Assembly (NCBI GenBank): GCA_017458225.1
Contig: JAFTFX010000027.1
Span: 1-64,000 of the forward strand
Origin: Prevotella sp.
Lineage (GTDB): Bacteria; Bacteroidota; Bacteroidia; Bacteroidales; Bacteroidaceae
Direction: 5' to 3'
Length of the DNA stretch: 64,000 nucleotides
Part shown: in pieces, positions 40,949 through 49,707 of the stretch
Layout: each line of letters opens with the position of its first letter
Position numbering within the stretch: position 1 is the stretch's first letter
Program-made: the position numbers and the translations under genes
The notes under the pieces: generated by a model
Seen by the model: the letters and a program-made list of their open reading frames with translations, nothing else
What the model was told of the DNA's origin: nothing
Databases searched by the model: none

Positions 40949-41914
40949 ATGAATAATAGGTTTGAAACAACAGATGCCAGTACGTATCATTTGCTGTTAG
41001 AAAAAGCACATGAAATGAGAAAAAATCCTACAGAAGCTGAATCAGTTCTTTGGAATTATCTTTCCGGTAATCGGATAGGAGCTCATTTTCGACGTCAGCA
41101 TCCTGTTTTTGGCTATATACCAGATTTTGTGTGTATCAGTCATAAGTTGATTATTGAAATTGATGGCGGCTATCACTTTGAAGGTGAGCAACCTGAAAAA
41201 GATGCAGAAAGGACTTCTTATCTAAATAGCATTGGTTATACGGTTCTGCGTTTTACTAACGAAGAAGTGCTTTGCAACATAGATGGTGTTCTTGAAAAGG
41301 TTTCTAATGAGTTAGAAACTCTTAAATCTAATCAGACTCCCCTCCCCTCGGGAGGGGTTGGGGGTGGGTATCGAAAACTCCGAACTGTTGAAATCGGTGA
41401 GCAGCGCCTCTCGCTTGAACAGTTCCGCGAGGCTAAGAAACTGCCGCTGGTGGTGGTGCTCGACGATGTGCGCTCCATGTATAATGTGGGATCGGTGTTC
41501 CGCACCAGCGATGCCTTCCGCGTGGAGCAGATTGTGCTCTGCGGCATCACCTCTGCCCCGCCCCACCCCGAGATTCACAAGACGGCGCTGGGTGCCGAGG
41601 ACAGCGTCAGCTGGAGCCATTGCGACACGGCGCTCGCTGCCGTGGAAGCGCTGCAGCAGCAGGGCTACACCGTGCTGGCCGTGGAGCAGGCTGAGGGCAG
41701 CACCGCCCTACCCTCGTTCCATCCGGAGCAGGGACGCAAGTATGCCGTGGTGCTGGGCAACGAGGTGAAGGGTGTCCATCAGGAGGTGGTCGATGCCTGC
41801 AACGGCTGTCTGGAGATACCGCAGCTGGGCACCAAGCACTCCATGAATGTATCGGTGACCGCTGGCATCATCATCTATCAGTTTGCCCACGACCTTATCC
41901 TTTCACACGAATAG
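40949..41914 (+). CDS. DUF559 nuclease-like domain fused to a TrmH-type RNA 2'-O-methyltransferase
   Basis: 321 residues. Residues 1-127 are a DUF559 domain (AHFRRQHPVFGYIPDFVCISHKLIIEIDGGYHF, with D and E-x-D of the Vsr/PD-(D/E)XK type nuclease fold). Residues about 142-321 are a complete SpoU/TrmH methyltransferase (KLPLVVVLDDVRSMYNVGSVFRTSDAFRVEQIVLCGIT, VLGNEVKGV, LEIPQLGTKHSMNVSVTAG). The linker QTPLPSGGVGGG is read from the palindrome. In relatives the methyltransferase begins with M-RKLR; here Y-RKLR, so the ATG is lost and the enzyme depends on the DUF559 start. Fusion by insertion is the simplest reading; the RNA substrate is unknown. Confidence 0.9.
   Translation: MNNRFETTDASTYHLLLEKAHEMRKNPTEAESVLWNYLSGNRIGAHFRRQHPVFGYIPDFVCISHKLIIEIDGGYHFEGEQPEKDAERTSYLNSIGYTVLRFTNEEVLCNIDGVLEKVSNELETLKSNQTPLPSGGVGGGYRKLRTVEIGEQRLSLEQFREAKKLPLVVVLDDVRSMYNVGSVFRTSDAFRVEQIVLCGITSAPPHPEIHKTALGAEDSVSWSHCDTALAAVEALQQQGYTVLAVEQAEGSTALPSFHPEQGRKYAVVLGNEVKGVHQEVVDACNGCLEIPQLGTKHSMNVSVTAGIIIYQFAHDLILSHE
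41327..41371 (+). repeat. Right inverted repeat of the DUF559 cassette
   Basis: Family-2 palindrome: stem CCCCTCCC (41339-41346) and GGGAGGGG (41350-41357), loop CTC, tail TTGGGGGTGGGTAT. In frame, coding for TPLPSGGVGGGY. Confidence 0.92.
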
Positions 41915-41934
41915 GGTCATTAGGAACAATAATT

Positions 41935-42086
41935 TCTCGCTGCAATTAGCGTCAAGTCTCGCTCTGATTAGCGTCATTTTTCGCTCTGATTAACGTCAAA
42001 TCTCGCTGCAATCTGATATTAATTGCAGCGAGATTTGATATTAATTACAGTGAGATTCGCTATTAATTACAGCGAGATTTGATGCC
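41935..42086. repeat. Array of the 22-nt repeat, third site
   Basis: Three units forward (41935, 41957, 41979; TCTCGCTCTGATTAGCGTCA type), a short turn unit, then three units inverted (42021, 42043, 42065; AATTACAGCGAGATTTGATA type). The most regular of the three arrays. Between the convergent trmH fusion and rubredoxin genes. Confidence 0.9.
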
Positions 42087-42088
42087 GA

Positions 42089-42247
42089 TTACTCTTCCGA
42101 GAAATCGCTCTTGCCTACTCCGCAGATGGGGCATACCCAGTCTTCGGGAATGTCTTCGAAAGCAGTGCCGGGAGCAATGCCGCTGTCAGGATCGCCTACT
42201 TCGGGGTCGTACACGTAGCCGCATACGTCGCATACATACTTTTTCAT
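42089..42247 (-). CDS. Rubredoxin
   Basis: 52 residues ([20 protein letters not shown] at the start, then ...[17 protein letters not shown]). The four iron-binding cysteines are in CDVC and CPIC at about 6, 9, 39, 42. A small cytosolic electron carrier, common in anaerobes for oxygen and peroxide detoxification. Stop TAA at 42091-42089 directly after the 22-nt array. Standing alone. Confidence 0.96.
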   Translation of the reverse strand: MKKYVCDVCGYVYDPEVGDPDSGIAPGTAFEDIPEDWVCPICGVGKSDFSEE

Positions 42248-42289
42248 GTTGCTTGTTAGTTTTTAGTTAATACTTGGTTTTTATTTTCT

Positions 42290-43402
42290 CTACGATTTGT
42301 TCTGTTCAGTCAATACCCGGTTGATCTTTTCAAGAATCTGTTCGGGGCTTATCTGGTTCAGGCAGGCATAGTCGCCGCGCTGGCAGGTCTTGTTGCCGAA
42401 GATGCTGCACGGGCGGCAGTCCAGGTCTACCTGCACGGCATTCTGCAGCTGCTGCCCCCACCCCATGAAGCCAGCCTTGGGATGCGTGGCTCCCCATACG
42501 GAGACAACGGGCGTGGCGGTGAGCGAAGCCATGTGCATATTGGCGGAGTCCATGGACACCATCACGTCGAGATGGCTCATCAGGATGAGTTCCTGATACA
42601 TGCTGTCCAGGTGTTTCCCCACGAAGGTGCATTGCGGCATGCGGGCCGTCCACTCGTCGAAGGTCTGGTCTTCCTGCGGTCCGCGGCCAAAGAGGAATAT
42701 GCGACAGTGGGGGTTCTGGCTGATGAGCTGCTCAATGACCTGCTGCATCTTCTCCTTCGGATAGATTTTTCCCTTGTGGGCGGCAAAGGGGGCGATGCCT
42801 ATCCACTGCTCGCCGGCGTTCTTGGTCTCCAGCCCTTTGGGCAGCAGGTTCAGGTTGCCGGTGGGTTTGGGGGTTACTGCGGCGGTGCCGCAGTCTGCCG
42901 GGCTGGATTGGAAGATGCTTCTGAAGCACAGGTTTTCAGGCGCTATGGGGTAGCCCAGCCGGCGGAACACGTCGAGGTAGTTGTCGAACGATGTGGGCAG
43001 GGGCTGCACAAGGCGCTTGTCGCTGCTGTGGGTCAGCTTGCGGCGCAGGTTGCGATGCTTGTCTATATGCTCCACGCGGAGGAGGCCCAGGTTGAAGCGC
43101 AGGCGCAGATACTCGCTGCGCAGCACGTTGTGCAGGTCGGCCACGGCTGTGAACTGCTTGGCTTTCAGTCGGCGGTAGAGGGCGTTGAGGCCCTGCACGC
43201 CGTGGTATTCGCCCTTGATGTCGGCACCCATGAAGTTCACGTTGGGTGCCAGGTCTTCAAAGAACGTGTGCGACACGGGTCGGCTCAGCACGGTGATGCG
43301 CAGGTTGGGGTACTGTCGTGCCAGTGCCCAAATGATGGGCACCATCATGGCTACGTCGCCAAGTGCCGAGAAACGAATGACAAGCAGGTGTTCGTGCTTC
43401 AC
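42290..43402 (-). CDS. Glycosyltransferase family 9 (heptosyltransferase-like)
   Basis: 370 residues. GT9 fold: LLVIRFSALGDVAMMVPIIWAL, then ADLHNVLRSEY, IGIAPFAAHKGKIYPKEKM, FLFGRGPQED, LDVMVSMDSANMHMASLTATPVVSVWG. Family members add ADP-heptose or similar sugar to the lipopolysaccharide core at the inner membrane. In frame after about residue 160 lies a family-1 hairpin (SPADCGTAAVTPKPTG), in the loop between the two Rossmann halves. It is followed upstream on the same strand by a DUF4254 gene, a frequent pair in Bacteroidales. Confidence 0.92.
   Translation of the reverse strand: MKHEHLLVIRFSALGDVAMMVPIIWALARQYPNLRITVLSRPVSHTFFEDLAPNVNFMGADIKGEYHGVQGLNALYRRLKAKQFTAVADLHNVLRSEYLRLRFNLGLLRVEHIDKHRNLRRKLTHSSDKRLVQPLPTSFDNYLDVFRRLGYPIAPENLCFRSIFQSSPADCGTAAVTPKPTGNLNLLPKGLETKNAGEQWIGIAPFAAHKGKIYPKEKMQQVIEQLISQNPHCRIFLFGRGPQEDQTFDEWTARMPQCTFVGKHLDSMYQELILMSHLDVMVSMDSANMHMASLTATPVVSVWGATHPKAGFMGWGQQLQNAVQVDLDCRPCSIFGNKTCQRGDYACLNQISPEQILEKINRVLTEQNKS
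42863..42906 (+). repeat. Hairpin repeat family 1, copy in the GT9 gene
   Basis: Stem ACTGCGGC (42876-42883), loop GGT, stem GCCGCAGT (42887-42894), tail CTGCCGGGCTGG. In frame. Confidence 0.9.
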
Positions 43403-43424
43403 AACAAAACTCTCTTTCTCTCCT

Positions 43425-44027
43425 CTATTTCTTATACAGAATGGGATTGGTGCTGGGGTCGTTGTACATCTTCATCTGGCGATATACCTTCATGACCTTG
43501 CGGCCCTGCTGATAGTCGTCGAGCAGCTGGTCGATGGCCAGCGACAGGTCTTTCTGTTGTTCGAGCAGCACGCCGAGCTTGGCGCGGCAGCGCTGGCGGT
43601 GCTCCTCGTCGGCATCCTTGCGGTCCACCTGCTCCTGCATGTGGTAGATTTTCAGGGCCAGAATGCTCAGTCGGTCTACGGCCCATGCCGGGCTCTCCGT
43701 GTTCAGGCGGGCATCGGGCAGGGGAGTGACGGTGCTGAACTGCTGGCGGAAGTAGGTGTCAATGTCTTCCACCAGGTCGGTGCGCTCCTGGTTCGAGCGG
43801 TCTATGCGCCGCTTCAGTGCCAGTGCCTCCCCGGGGTCTATGTGCGGATCGCGGATGATGTCCTCATAGTGCCACTGCACAGTGTCTATCCAGCATTTCA
43901 GATAGAGGCTGTACTCAATGGAGTCGCGATGATAGGGGTTATGGATGGGTGTGTCTACGTTGTCAGTCAGATGATAATCGCTGATCACTTGATTGAAAAT
44001 GGCATTTGCTTGTTCTGTAAAAGTCAT
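43425..44027 (-). CDS. DUF4254 family protein
   Basis: 200 residues from ATG 44027 (MTFTEQANAIFNQVISDYHL). Helical soluble protein with the family stretch NPYHRDSIEYSLYLKCWIDTVQWHYEDIIRDP and later LARLNTESPAWAVDRLSILALKIYHM. No signal peptide. DUF4254 genes usually sit next to LPS heptosyltransferases, as here (22 bases before GT9 starts); a role in LPS core assembly is inferred. Confidence 0.88.
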   Translation of the reverse strand: MTFTEQANAIFNQVISDYHLTDNVDTPIHNPYHRDSIEYSLYLKCWIDTVQWHYEDIIRDPHIDPGEALALKRRIDRSNQERTDLVEDIDTYFRQQFSTVTPLPDARLNTESPAWAVDRLSILALKIYHMQEQVDRKDADEEHRQRCRAKLGVLLEQQKDLSLAIDQLLDDYQQGRKVMKVYRQMKMYNDPSTNPILYKK

Positions 44028-44121
44028 ATCAAAGTAAATATAATCTGTATATTGAATTGCAAAACTACGCAAACTTTTTTATATCTGCAACAATTCAATG
44101 TCTTTTTTAATAAAAAATGTG

Positions 44122-44129
44122 TATCTTTG
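44122..44129 (+). promoter_or_regulatory. -7 box of mutS
   Basis: TATCTTTG (TAnnTTTG), 19 bases before the ATG at 44149. The usual -33 TTTG is not clear. Confidence 0.6.
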
Positions 44130-44148
44130 CACCGTAAAACAAAAAGAT

Positions 44149-46893
44149 ATGGCGAAGAAAGACGGGCAGCTGACCCCCATGATGCAGCAGTTTTTCGACT
44201 TGAAAAAGAAGCACCCCGATGCGGTGCTGCTGTTTCGCTGTGGCGACTTCTACGAGACCTACTGCGAAGATGCGGTGATTGCCTCGCGCATACTGGGCAT
44301 CACGCTCACCAAGCGCAACAACGGCTACAGCAAGGGCGACGAGATGGCGGGCTTTCCCCACCATGCGCTCGACACTTATCTGCCCAAGCTGATTCGTGCC
44401 GGCAAGCGCGTGGCCATCTGCGACCAGCTGGAAGACCCGAAGCTGACGAAGAAGCTGGTGAAGCGCGGCATCACCGAGCTGGTGACACCCGGCGTGGCAC
44501 TCAGCGACAACGTGCTGAACTACAAGGAGAACAACTTCCTGGCATCGGTGCACTTCGGGCGCACGGCCTATGGCGTGAGCTTCCTGGACATCTCGACAGG
44601 CGAGTTCCTGGTGGGCGAGGGCACAGCCGACTATGTGGAGAAGCTGTTGGGCAACTTCCAACCGAAAGAGGTGCTCTACGAACGGCAGCGCAAGCACGAC
44701 TTCGAGCGATATTTCGGCAGTCGCTATTGTGTGTTCGAGCTCGACGACTGGGTGTACACCGAGGAGACGGCCCAGCAGCGACTGTTGCGCCACTTCGGGG
44801 TGAAGTCGCTGAAAGGCTTCGGCGTGGCCCACATGCACAGCGGCATCACCGCTGCCGGGGCCATCTTGCAATATCTGGAACTGACGCAGCACACGCAGAT
44901 AGGCCATATCACCACGCTGTCGCGCATAGAAGAAGATAAATATGTGCGCCTGGACAAGTTCACCATTCGTTCGCTGGAAATCATCCAGCCCATGCAGGAG
45001 GACGGCCGGTCGCTGCTCGATGTCATCGACCGCACCGTGTCGCCCATGGGCTCGCGCCTGTTGCGCCGCTGGCTGGTGTTCCCCCTGAAAGACCAGAAGC
45101 CCATTGAGGAGCGACTCGACGTGGTGGACTGCTTCTTTCGCCAGCCCGACTTCCGGCAGACCATCGACGAACAGCTGCGGCGGGTGGGCGACTTGGAGCG
45201 CATCGTCTCGAAAGTGGCCGTGGGCCGCGTGTCGCCTCGCGAGGTGGTGCAGTTGCGCGTGGCCCTGCAGGCCGTAGAGGCCATCAAGCAGGCCTGCCAG
45301 CAGCTGGGTGCTGGCAGTGCTAGTCTTTCTAGCCTTTCTAGCCCTACTAGTCCTACTAGTCTTTCTAGCCCTACTAGCCCTACTAGTCTTTCTAGCCCTG
45401 GCTATGCAGCCCTGCACCAGATAGGGCAGCGCCTGGAGCTCTGCGAAGCCATCCGCGACCGCATAGGCCGCGAGGTGAAGCCCGATCCGCCACAGCTGGT
45501 GCAGAAGGGTGGGGTGATGGCCGACGGCGTGAGCCCCGAGCTCGACGAGCTGCGCCATATTGCCTATTCGGGCAAGGACTATCTGCTGCAGATTCAGGAG
45601 CGCGAAGCCCAGCTGACGGGCATACAGTCGTTGAAGATAGGCTATAACAACGTGTTCGGCTACTATCTGGAGGTGCGCAACACCTATAAGGACAAGGTGC
45701 CGCAGGAATGGGTGCGCAAGCAGACGCTGGCTCAGGCCGAGCGCTACATCACCCAGGAGCTGAAGGAATATGAAGAGAAAATCTTAGGGGCCGAAGACCG
45801 CATCCTGTCGCTGGAGGCGCAGCTCTTTGCCGCACTGGTGGCCGATATTCAGCAGTATATTCCGCAGATTCAGGCCGATGCCATGCTGCTGGCACACCTC
45901 GATGTGCTGCTGGGCTTTGCCAAGACGGCCGAGGAACATCACTATGTGCGGCCGGTGATCGACTCGTCGGAGGTGATCGACATCCGGCAGGGCCGCCACC
46001 CCGTCATTGAGACCGAACTGCCCGTGGGTGAGCAATACATTCCCAACGATATACTGCTGGACAACGAACGACAGCAAATCATGATCATTACAGGCCCGAA
46101 CATGGCCGGTAAATCGGCGCTGTTGCGCCAAACGGCGTTGATCGTGCTGCTGTCCCAAGTGGGCTGTTTTGTGCCGGCAGAGGCCGCGAAAATCGGTCTG
46201 GTGGACAAAATTTTTACGCGCGTGGGCGCTTCCGATAATATTTCACTGGGCGAATCGACCTTCATGGTAGAGATGACCGAGGCTTCGAACATTCTGAACA
46301 ACGTGAGCCCCAAGAGCCTGGTGCTCTTCGACGAGCTGGGCCGCGGCACGTCTACCTACGACGGTATTTCGATTGCGTGGGCCATCGTGGAATATCTGCA
46401 CGAGCAGCCCAAGGCACGGGCGCGCACGCTCTTTGCCACCCACTATCATGAGCTGAACGAGATGGAGAAGAACTTTTCGCGCATCAAGAACTACAACGTA
46501 TCGGTGAAGGAGGTCGACGGCAAGGTGATCTTCCTGCGCAAGCTGGAACGGGGTGGCTCGGAGCACTCGTTCGGTATTCACGTGGCAGAGATTTCGGGCA
46601 TGCCGCGCAGCATTGTGAAGCGTGCCAACGTGATTCTGAAGCAGCTGGAGGCCGAGAATAGTGGGGTGGGGCAGGCCGGTCGTCCCGACAGTTCGGCACC
46701 CGAGGCTCGCACGGCGGCCACATCGGGCATCGCCGGCAGCAGAGAGGGCATGCAGCTGTCGTTCTTCCAACTGGACGACCCTGTGCTCTGCCAGATACGC
46801 GACGAGATCTTAGGCCTCGACGTGAACAACCTGACACCGCTGGAAGCCCTGAACAAACTGGCCAGCATCAAGAAAATAGTTTCCGGGAAATAG
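44149..46893 (+). CDS. mutS: DNA mismatch repair protein MutS with a CTAG-repeat insertion
   Basis: 914 residues from ATG 44149. Mismatch-binding domain with the F-x-E motif ([10 protein letters not shown], about 26), core and clamp domains, and ATPase: Walker A GPNMAGKS (about 648), signature [10 protein letters not shown], Walker [20 protein letters not shown]. In the core domain after about residue 386, where homologues have a short turn, a Ser/Pro/Thr tract ([14 protein letters not shown]) is encoded by nine CTAG units. It is a serine-rich loop and seems tolerated. A second, Ala/Gly-rich linker before QLSFFQ is usual for the family. Convergent with the kinase gene over 6 bases. Confidence 0.97.
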   Translation: MAKKDGQLTPMMQQFFDLKKKHPDAVLLFRCGDFYETYCEDAVIASRILGITLTKRNNGYSKGDEMAGFPHHALDTYLPKLIRAGKRVAICDQLEDPKLTKKLVKRGITELVTPGVALSDNVLNYKENNFLASVHFGRTAYGVSFLDISTGEFLVGEGTADYVEKLLGNFQPKEVLYERQRKHDFERYFGSRYCVFELDDWVYTEETAQQRLLRHFGVKSLKGFGVAHMHSGITAAGAILQYLELTQHTQIGHITTLSRIEEDKYVRLDKFTIRSLEIIQPMQEDGRSLLDVIDRTVSPMGSRLLRRWLVFPLKDQKPIEERLDVVDCFFRQPDFRQTIDEQLRRVGDLERIVSKVAVGRVSPREVVQLRVALQAVEAIKQACQQLGAGSASLSSLSSPTSPTSLSSPTSPTSLSSPGYAALHQIGQRLELCEAIRDRIGREVKPDPPQLVQKGGVMADGVSPELDELRHIAYSGKDYLLQIQEREAQLTGIQSLKIGYNNVFGYYLEVRNTYKDKVPQEWVRKQTLAQAERYITQELKEYEEKILGAEDRILSLEAQLFAALVADIQQYIPQIQADAMLLAHLDVLLGFAKTAEEHHYVRPVIDSSEVIDIRQGRHPVIETELPVGEQYIPNDILLDNERQQIMIITGPNMAGKSALLRQTALIVLLSQVGCFVPAEAAKIGLVDKIFTRVGASDNISLGESTFMVEMTEASNILNNVSPKSLVLFDELGRGTSTYDGISIAWAIVEYLHEQPKARARTLFATHYHELNEMEKNFSRIKNYNVSVKEVDGKVIFLRKLERGGSEHSFGIHVAEISGMPRSIVKRANVILKQLEAENSGVGQAGRPDSSAPEARTAATSGIAGSREGMQLSFFQLDDPVLCQIRDEILGLDVNNLTPLEALNKLASIKKIVSGK
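45319..45397. repeat. 9-nt CTAG repeat tract inside mutS
   Basis: Nine CTAG tetranucleotides at 9-nt spacing (units CTACTAGTC and TTTCTAGCC), in frame, coding for (Ser/Pro)-(Thr/Ser)-Ser triplets. Confidence 0.93.
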
Positions 46894-46899
46894 TAATTA

Positions 46900-48687
46900 C
46901 TATCCAATGGGCAAGGTGAGCACAAACCGTGCGCCCTCTGTGTAGTCGGTGTCGAGCGTCAGGTCGCCGCCCAGCTTGTGGGCAATCTTCTTGCTGACGG
47001 TCAGACCCAGGCCGATGCCTTGTTGGAAGCTGTCTTCCTTGTAGAAGCCCTCAAAGATTTTGTCTTGCTTTTCTTTCGAAATGCCCTTGCCAGTGTCGCT
47101 GATGCTGACAAAGAGCTGGTCGCCCTTCTCCGACAGTTCGCTGTGCATGGTGATAGTGCCTTTGCTGGTGAACTTCACGGCATTGTCGATGAGGTGCTGC
47201 AAAATCTTGCGCACACCGTCTTCATTGGTTGCAATGCGCTGCCGGTTCAGCAGTCGGGTGGTGTATTTCAGCTCGATGCTGGCGCTCACCTTGTTGCGAT
47301 AGCCGTAGAGAATGGAGGAGAAGAACTGGTTGCAGAACAGCTTTTCACTCTTCTCGTAGAGTTTGTTCGACTCTTTGTCGGCCACGCGCAGCATCTCGTC
47401 GACAATATTGGTGATGGCCTGCGTGTTTTCGTTGATGCGTGCCAGCATGTCGCTGCGCTCTTCTTCCGACAGAGTGATGCCGGGCGTGTTCAGAATGCCG
47501 TTGAAGCCGTTGATGGCGTTCAGCGGCGTGCGGATCTCGTGGCTGACGTTGCGCACGAACTCGCTCTTCATCTTCTCGCCTTCCTCGGCCATAGCCAGGG
47601 CTGAGGATAGCTGTTCATTCTTCTGTTTCAGCTCTTTGCGCTGTTTGCGGTTGCGATGGAAATAGAAGAGCAGCAGGATGATGATAATGACAGCCATGGC
47701 GAGGATGATGATGAGCATGCGCTCGCGGACCTTGGCGGCCTTGGTCTGCGCTTGGGCCAGACCGGCCTGTGTGTTCAGCTCGTTCATGTTCAGGAAGAGC
47801 ATGTCGGAGTTGAGCGAGTCGGTGCACTCGGCCCTTTTCTGTGCCATCTCCAGGGCTTTGTCGTAGCGGTTCATCATCTTGTAGACCAGGATGCGCATGT
47901 CGTAGGCGGCAATGACGGTCAGGTCGCCGCAATCACCGCTTTCAAGTCTCTTCAAGGCTTCATCGTATTCGCCGTTGAAGGCCTTTTCGGCCAGCTGCAG
48001 TGCTTCAGCACCATAGTTGTCCAGGTTCTGGTGCTGTTGGTGATAGCTGAGATATTCCTGATAGCTTTTCTGGAACCCGTGCTTGTTGCCGACGGCAAAG
48101 TTGATCATGCTCTCAAGAAACAGGTACACCTGTCGGTAGGCTGGGTAGTTGCTGCTGCCGGCACCATATTTCTTGTTCCAGTATTCGGCCTCGTTGGGGT
48201 TGCGCAGCATCAGCAGATAGGCAATGTGCGAATAGCCTGTCATCTTGAGGCTCTCGTCGTCAGGATCCACATTGTTCAGGCTCTGCTCGTAGTAGTGCAG
48301 GGCCATGCGGGTGTTGCCCCGGCTTTCGAAGATGGTGCCCAGGGCCAGATAGACCTGACTGTAGGCGTTGACGCCTTCGGCTGTCATCTCCTCCAGCATC
48401 TTGTTGGCGCGCTTCAAGGCATCCAGGGGCCGGTTGTGCTCCGTGTCGTAGAAGCAGATGTTCACCTGCGTCTTGTAGTAGTTCATGGCCTTGCCGTTGG
48501 CACGATAGTAGTCCGACAGCTTGTCGGCGGCCTCGTAGAAGGCCTTGTCGGAGTTCGACTCGTTGTAGGCCTTGATGAAGTCGGCATACAACCTGTTGAA
48601 GAGCGTGTCGCCATCTTCTGCCTGCACGGGCAGGGTCAGCGATAGCGTCAAAAGGGTAAGCAGTGCGGTGAGTAAGGTCTTAGGCAT
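46900..48687 (-). CDS. Sensor histidine kinase with TPR sensor domain
   Basis: 595 residues from ATG 48687. Signal peptide 1-23, a periplasmic TPR-like helical domain (about 24-340; SQVYLALGTIFESRGNTRMALHYYEQSL), one membrane helix (about 346-368, IIILAMAVIIIILLLFYF), a coiled coil, then HisKA (FVRNVSHEIRTPLNAI, phospho-His about 410) and HATPase_c (N box HLIDNAVKFT, ISDTGKGISKE, GIGLGLTVS). No receiver domain or regulator follows, so the partner is elsewhere. The typical Bacteroidales TPR-kinase; the ligand is unknown. Confidence 0.92.
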   Translation of the reverse strand: MPKTLLTALLTLLTLSLTLPVQAEDGDTLFNRLYADFIKAYNESNSDKAFYEAADKLSDYYRANGKAMNYYKTQVNICFYDTEHNRPLDALKRANKMLEEMTAEGVNAYSQVYLALGTIFESRGNTRMALHYYEQSLNNVDPDDESLKMTGYSHIAYLLMLRNPNEAEYWNKKYGAGSSNYPAYRQVYLFLESMINFAVGNKHGFQKSYQEYLSYHQQHQNLDNYGAEALQLAEKAFNGEYDEALKRLESGDCGDLTVIAAYDMRILVYKMMNRYDKALEMAQKRAECTDSLNSDMLFLNMNELNTQAGLAQAQTKAAKVRERMLIIILAMAVIIIILLLFYFHRNRKQRKELKQKNEQLSSALAMAEEGEKMKSEFVRNVSHEIRTPLNAINGFNGILNTPGITLSEEERSDMLARINENTQAITNIVDEMLRVADKESNKLYEKSEKLFCNQFFSSILYGYRNKVSASIELKYTTRLLNRQRIATNEDGVRKILQHLIDNAVKFTSKGTITMHSELSEKGDQLFVSISDTGKGISKEKQDKIFEGFYKEDSFQQGIGLGLTVSKKIAHKLGGDLTLDTDYTEGARFVLTLPIG

Positions 48688-48713
48688 AGTTATTGGTTGA
48701 TGTTTAGTTGGTC

Positions 48714-49601
48714 TTAGGATTTTGACAGCTTTTGGCTCTTCTTCCATCCCCTCACCATGCACCACACGCCCAAGATGACGAAGGGCACACTGAGCAGCTG
48801 GCCCATGTCGAACGTCATGTCTTGCTCGAAGGCTTCCTGCACCTCTTTGAACTGTTCAATGAAGAAGCGGAATGTGAAGATATAGGTGAGGCCCAAGCCG
48901 AAGTAGAAGCCTGTCCCGACTGTAGGTATCTGACTGTAGACTGTAGACTTTGGACTTTGGTCTTCAGACTTTTTATAAAGCGCCCACATCAGCACGAACA
49001 GCAGGGCGTAGGCCATGGCTTCATAGAGTTGTGCAGGATGGCGTGGCTGCAGGTCGACATGCTCGAAGACGAAGGCCCAGGGCACGTCGGTCACCTTGCC
49101 GATAATCTCTGAGTTCATCAGGTTGCCCAAACGAATCATGCAGGCCGTGGTGCCCGTGGCAATGGCGATATTGTCCAGCACGCGCCAGAAGCCCACACCC
49201 GTCTTCCTGACGTAGAGCCACAGGGCAATCATCAGGCCCAGCGTGCCGCCGTGCGAGGCCAGTCCCTGATAGCCCGTCAGGTGCCAATCGCCATAGATGT
49301 CGATGTGTATGGGCAGCAGCATTTCGATGAAGCCCTTCCACGACGTGAGGAAATAGTCGGGCTGGTAGAAGATGCAATGCCCCAGTCGCGAGCCGATGAG
49401 GATGCCAATGAAGCAATAGACAAACAGGGGATCGAACAGTTCGTCCTTGATTTTCTGCTCCTTGAACAGCTGTTTCACCACCATATAGGCCAGAAACAGT
49501 CCCACCAGCCAGCAAAGGGAATACCAGCGAAACGCGAATGAACCAATGTGGAATGCCTCAACCGAGGGATTCCACATAATATATGCTAAGAGATGCATCA
49601 T
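48714..49601 (-). CDS. lgt: Prolipoprotein diacylglyceryl transferase with a repeat insertion
   Basis: 295 residues, membrane enzyme that adds diacylglycerol to the lipobox Cys, needed for the many lipoproteins here. The family signature is seen ([10 protein letters not shown] and [12 protein letters not shown]), with about seven helices. Between the helix ending MWALYKK and the next ([14 protein letters not shown]) lies the insertion [17 protein letters not shown], encoded by a TGTAGACTGTAGAC-type repeat (48903-48975); homologues have only a short loop. Start at ATG 49601 or 49598. Confidence 0.94.
   Translation of the reverse strand: MMHLLAYIMWNPSVEAFHIGSFAFRWYSLCWLVGLFLAYMVVKQLFKEQKIKDELFDPLFVYCFIGILIGSRLGHCIFYQPDYFLTSWKGFIEMLLPIHIDIYGDWHLTGYQGLASHGGTLGLMIALWLYVRKTGVGFWRVLDNIAIATGTTACMIRLGNLMNSEIIGKVTDVPWAFVFEHVDLQPRHPAQLYEAMAYALLFVLMWALYKKSEDQSPKSTVYSQIPTVGTGFYFGLGLTYIFTFRFFIEQFKEVQEAFEQDMTFDMGQLLSVPFVILGVWCMVRGWKKSQKLSKS
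48903..48975. repeat. GACTGTA/GACTTTGG in-frame repeat in lgt
   Basis: Imperfect short repeats (GACTGTAGG, GACTGTAGACTGTAGAC, TTTGGACTTTGG) between two membrane-helix coding parts; in frame. Confidence 0.75.
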
Positions 49602-49639
49602 GACATGAGTTGTATTTTATATGCAATTTGGCCGCAAAA

Positions 49640-49677
49640 ATACAAAAAAGTGGGCGAACTGCCAAACAATTCGCCCG
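49640..49677 (-). terminator. Terminator ahead of lgt and after the kelch-like gene
   Basis: 7-bp GGGCGAA/TTCGCCC stem (49652-49658 with 49670-49676), then ACTTTTTTG on the minus strand. The lgt -7 box TATTTTTG (49642-49635) begins right after. Confidence 0.75.
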
Positions 49678-49707
49678 TTAATCTCTGCTCATGCTATTTT
49701 CCCACCA

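Larger units (their letters stand above)
40891..41371. mobile_element. Putative nuclease cassette: DUF559 gene between 44-45 bp inverted repeats, fused to trmH
   Basis: Bases 40891-40934 are the inverse of 41327-41371 (42 of 44 positions and one extra T). The outer ends are ATACCCACCCCC and its complement; the inner ends carry the C/G-rich palindrome. They enclose the DUF559 reading frame. The right repeat ends exactly where the native trmH reading frame begins (TAT CGA AAA CTC), so it replaced its start codon. No transposase in the unit. Mobility is inferred. Confidence 0.72.

Noticed and set aside
46620-46780. Ala/Gly-rich linker near the MutS C-terminus as another repeat insertion
   Set aside because: A variable linker before the terminal motif is normal for MutS, and no DNA repeat unit is visible.
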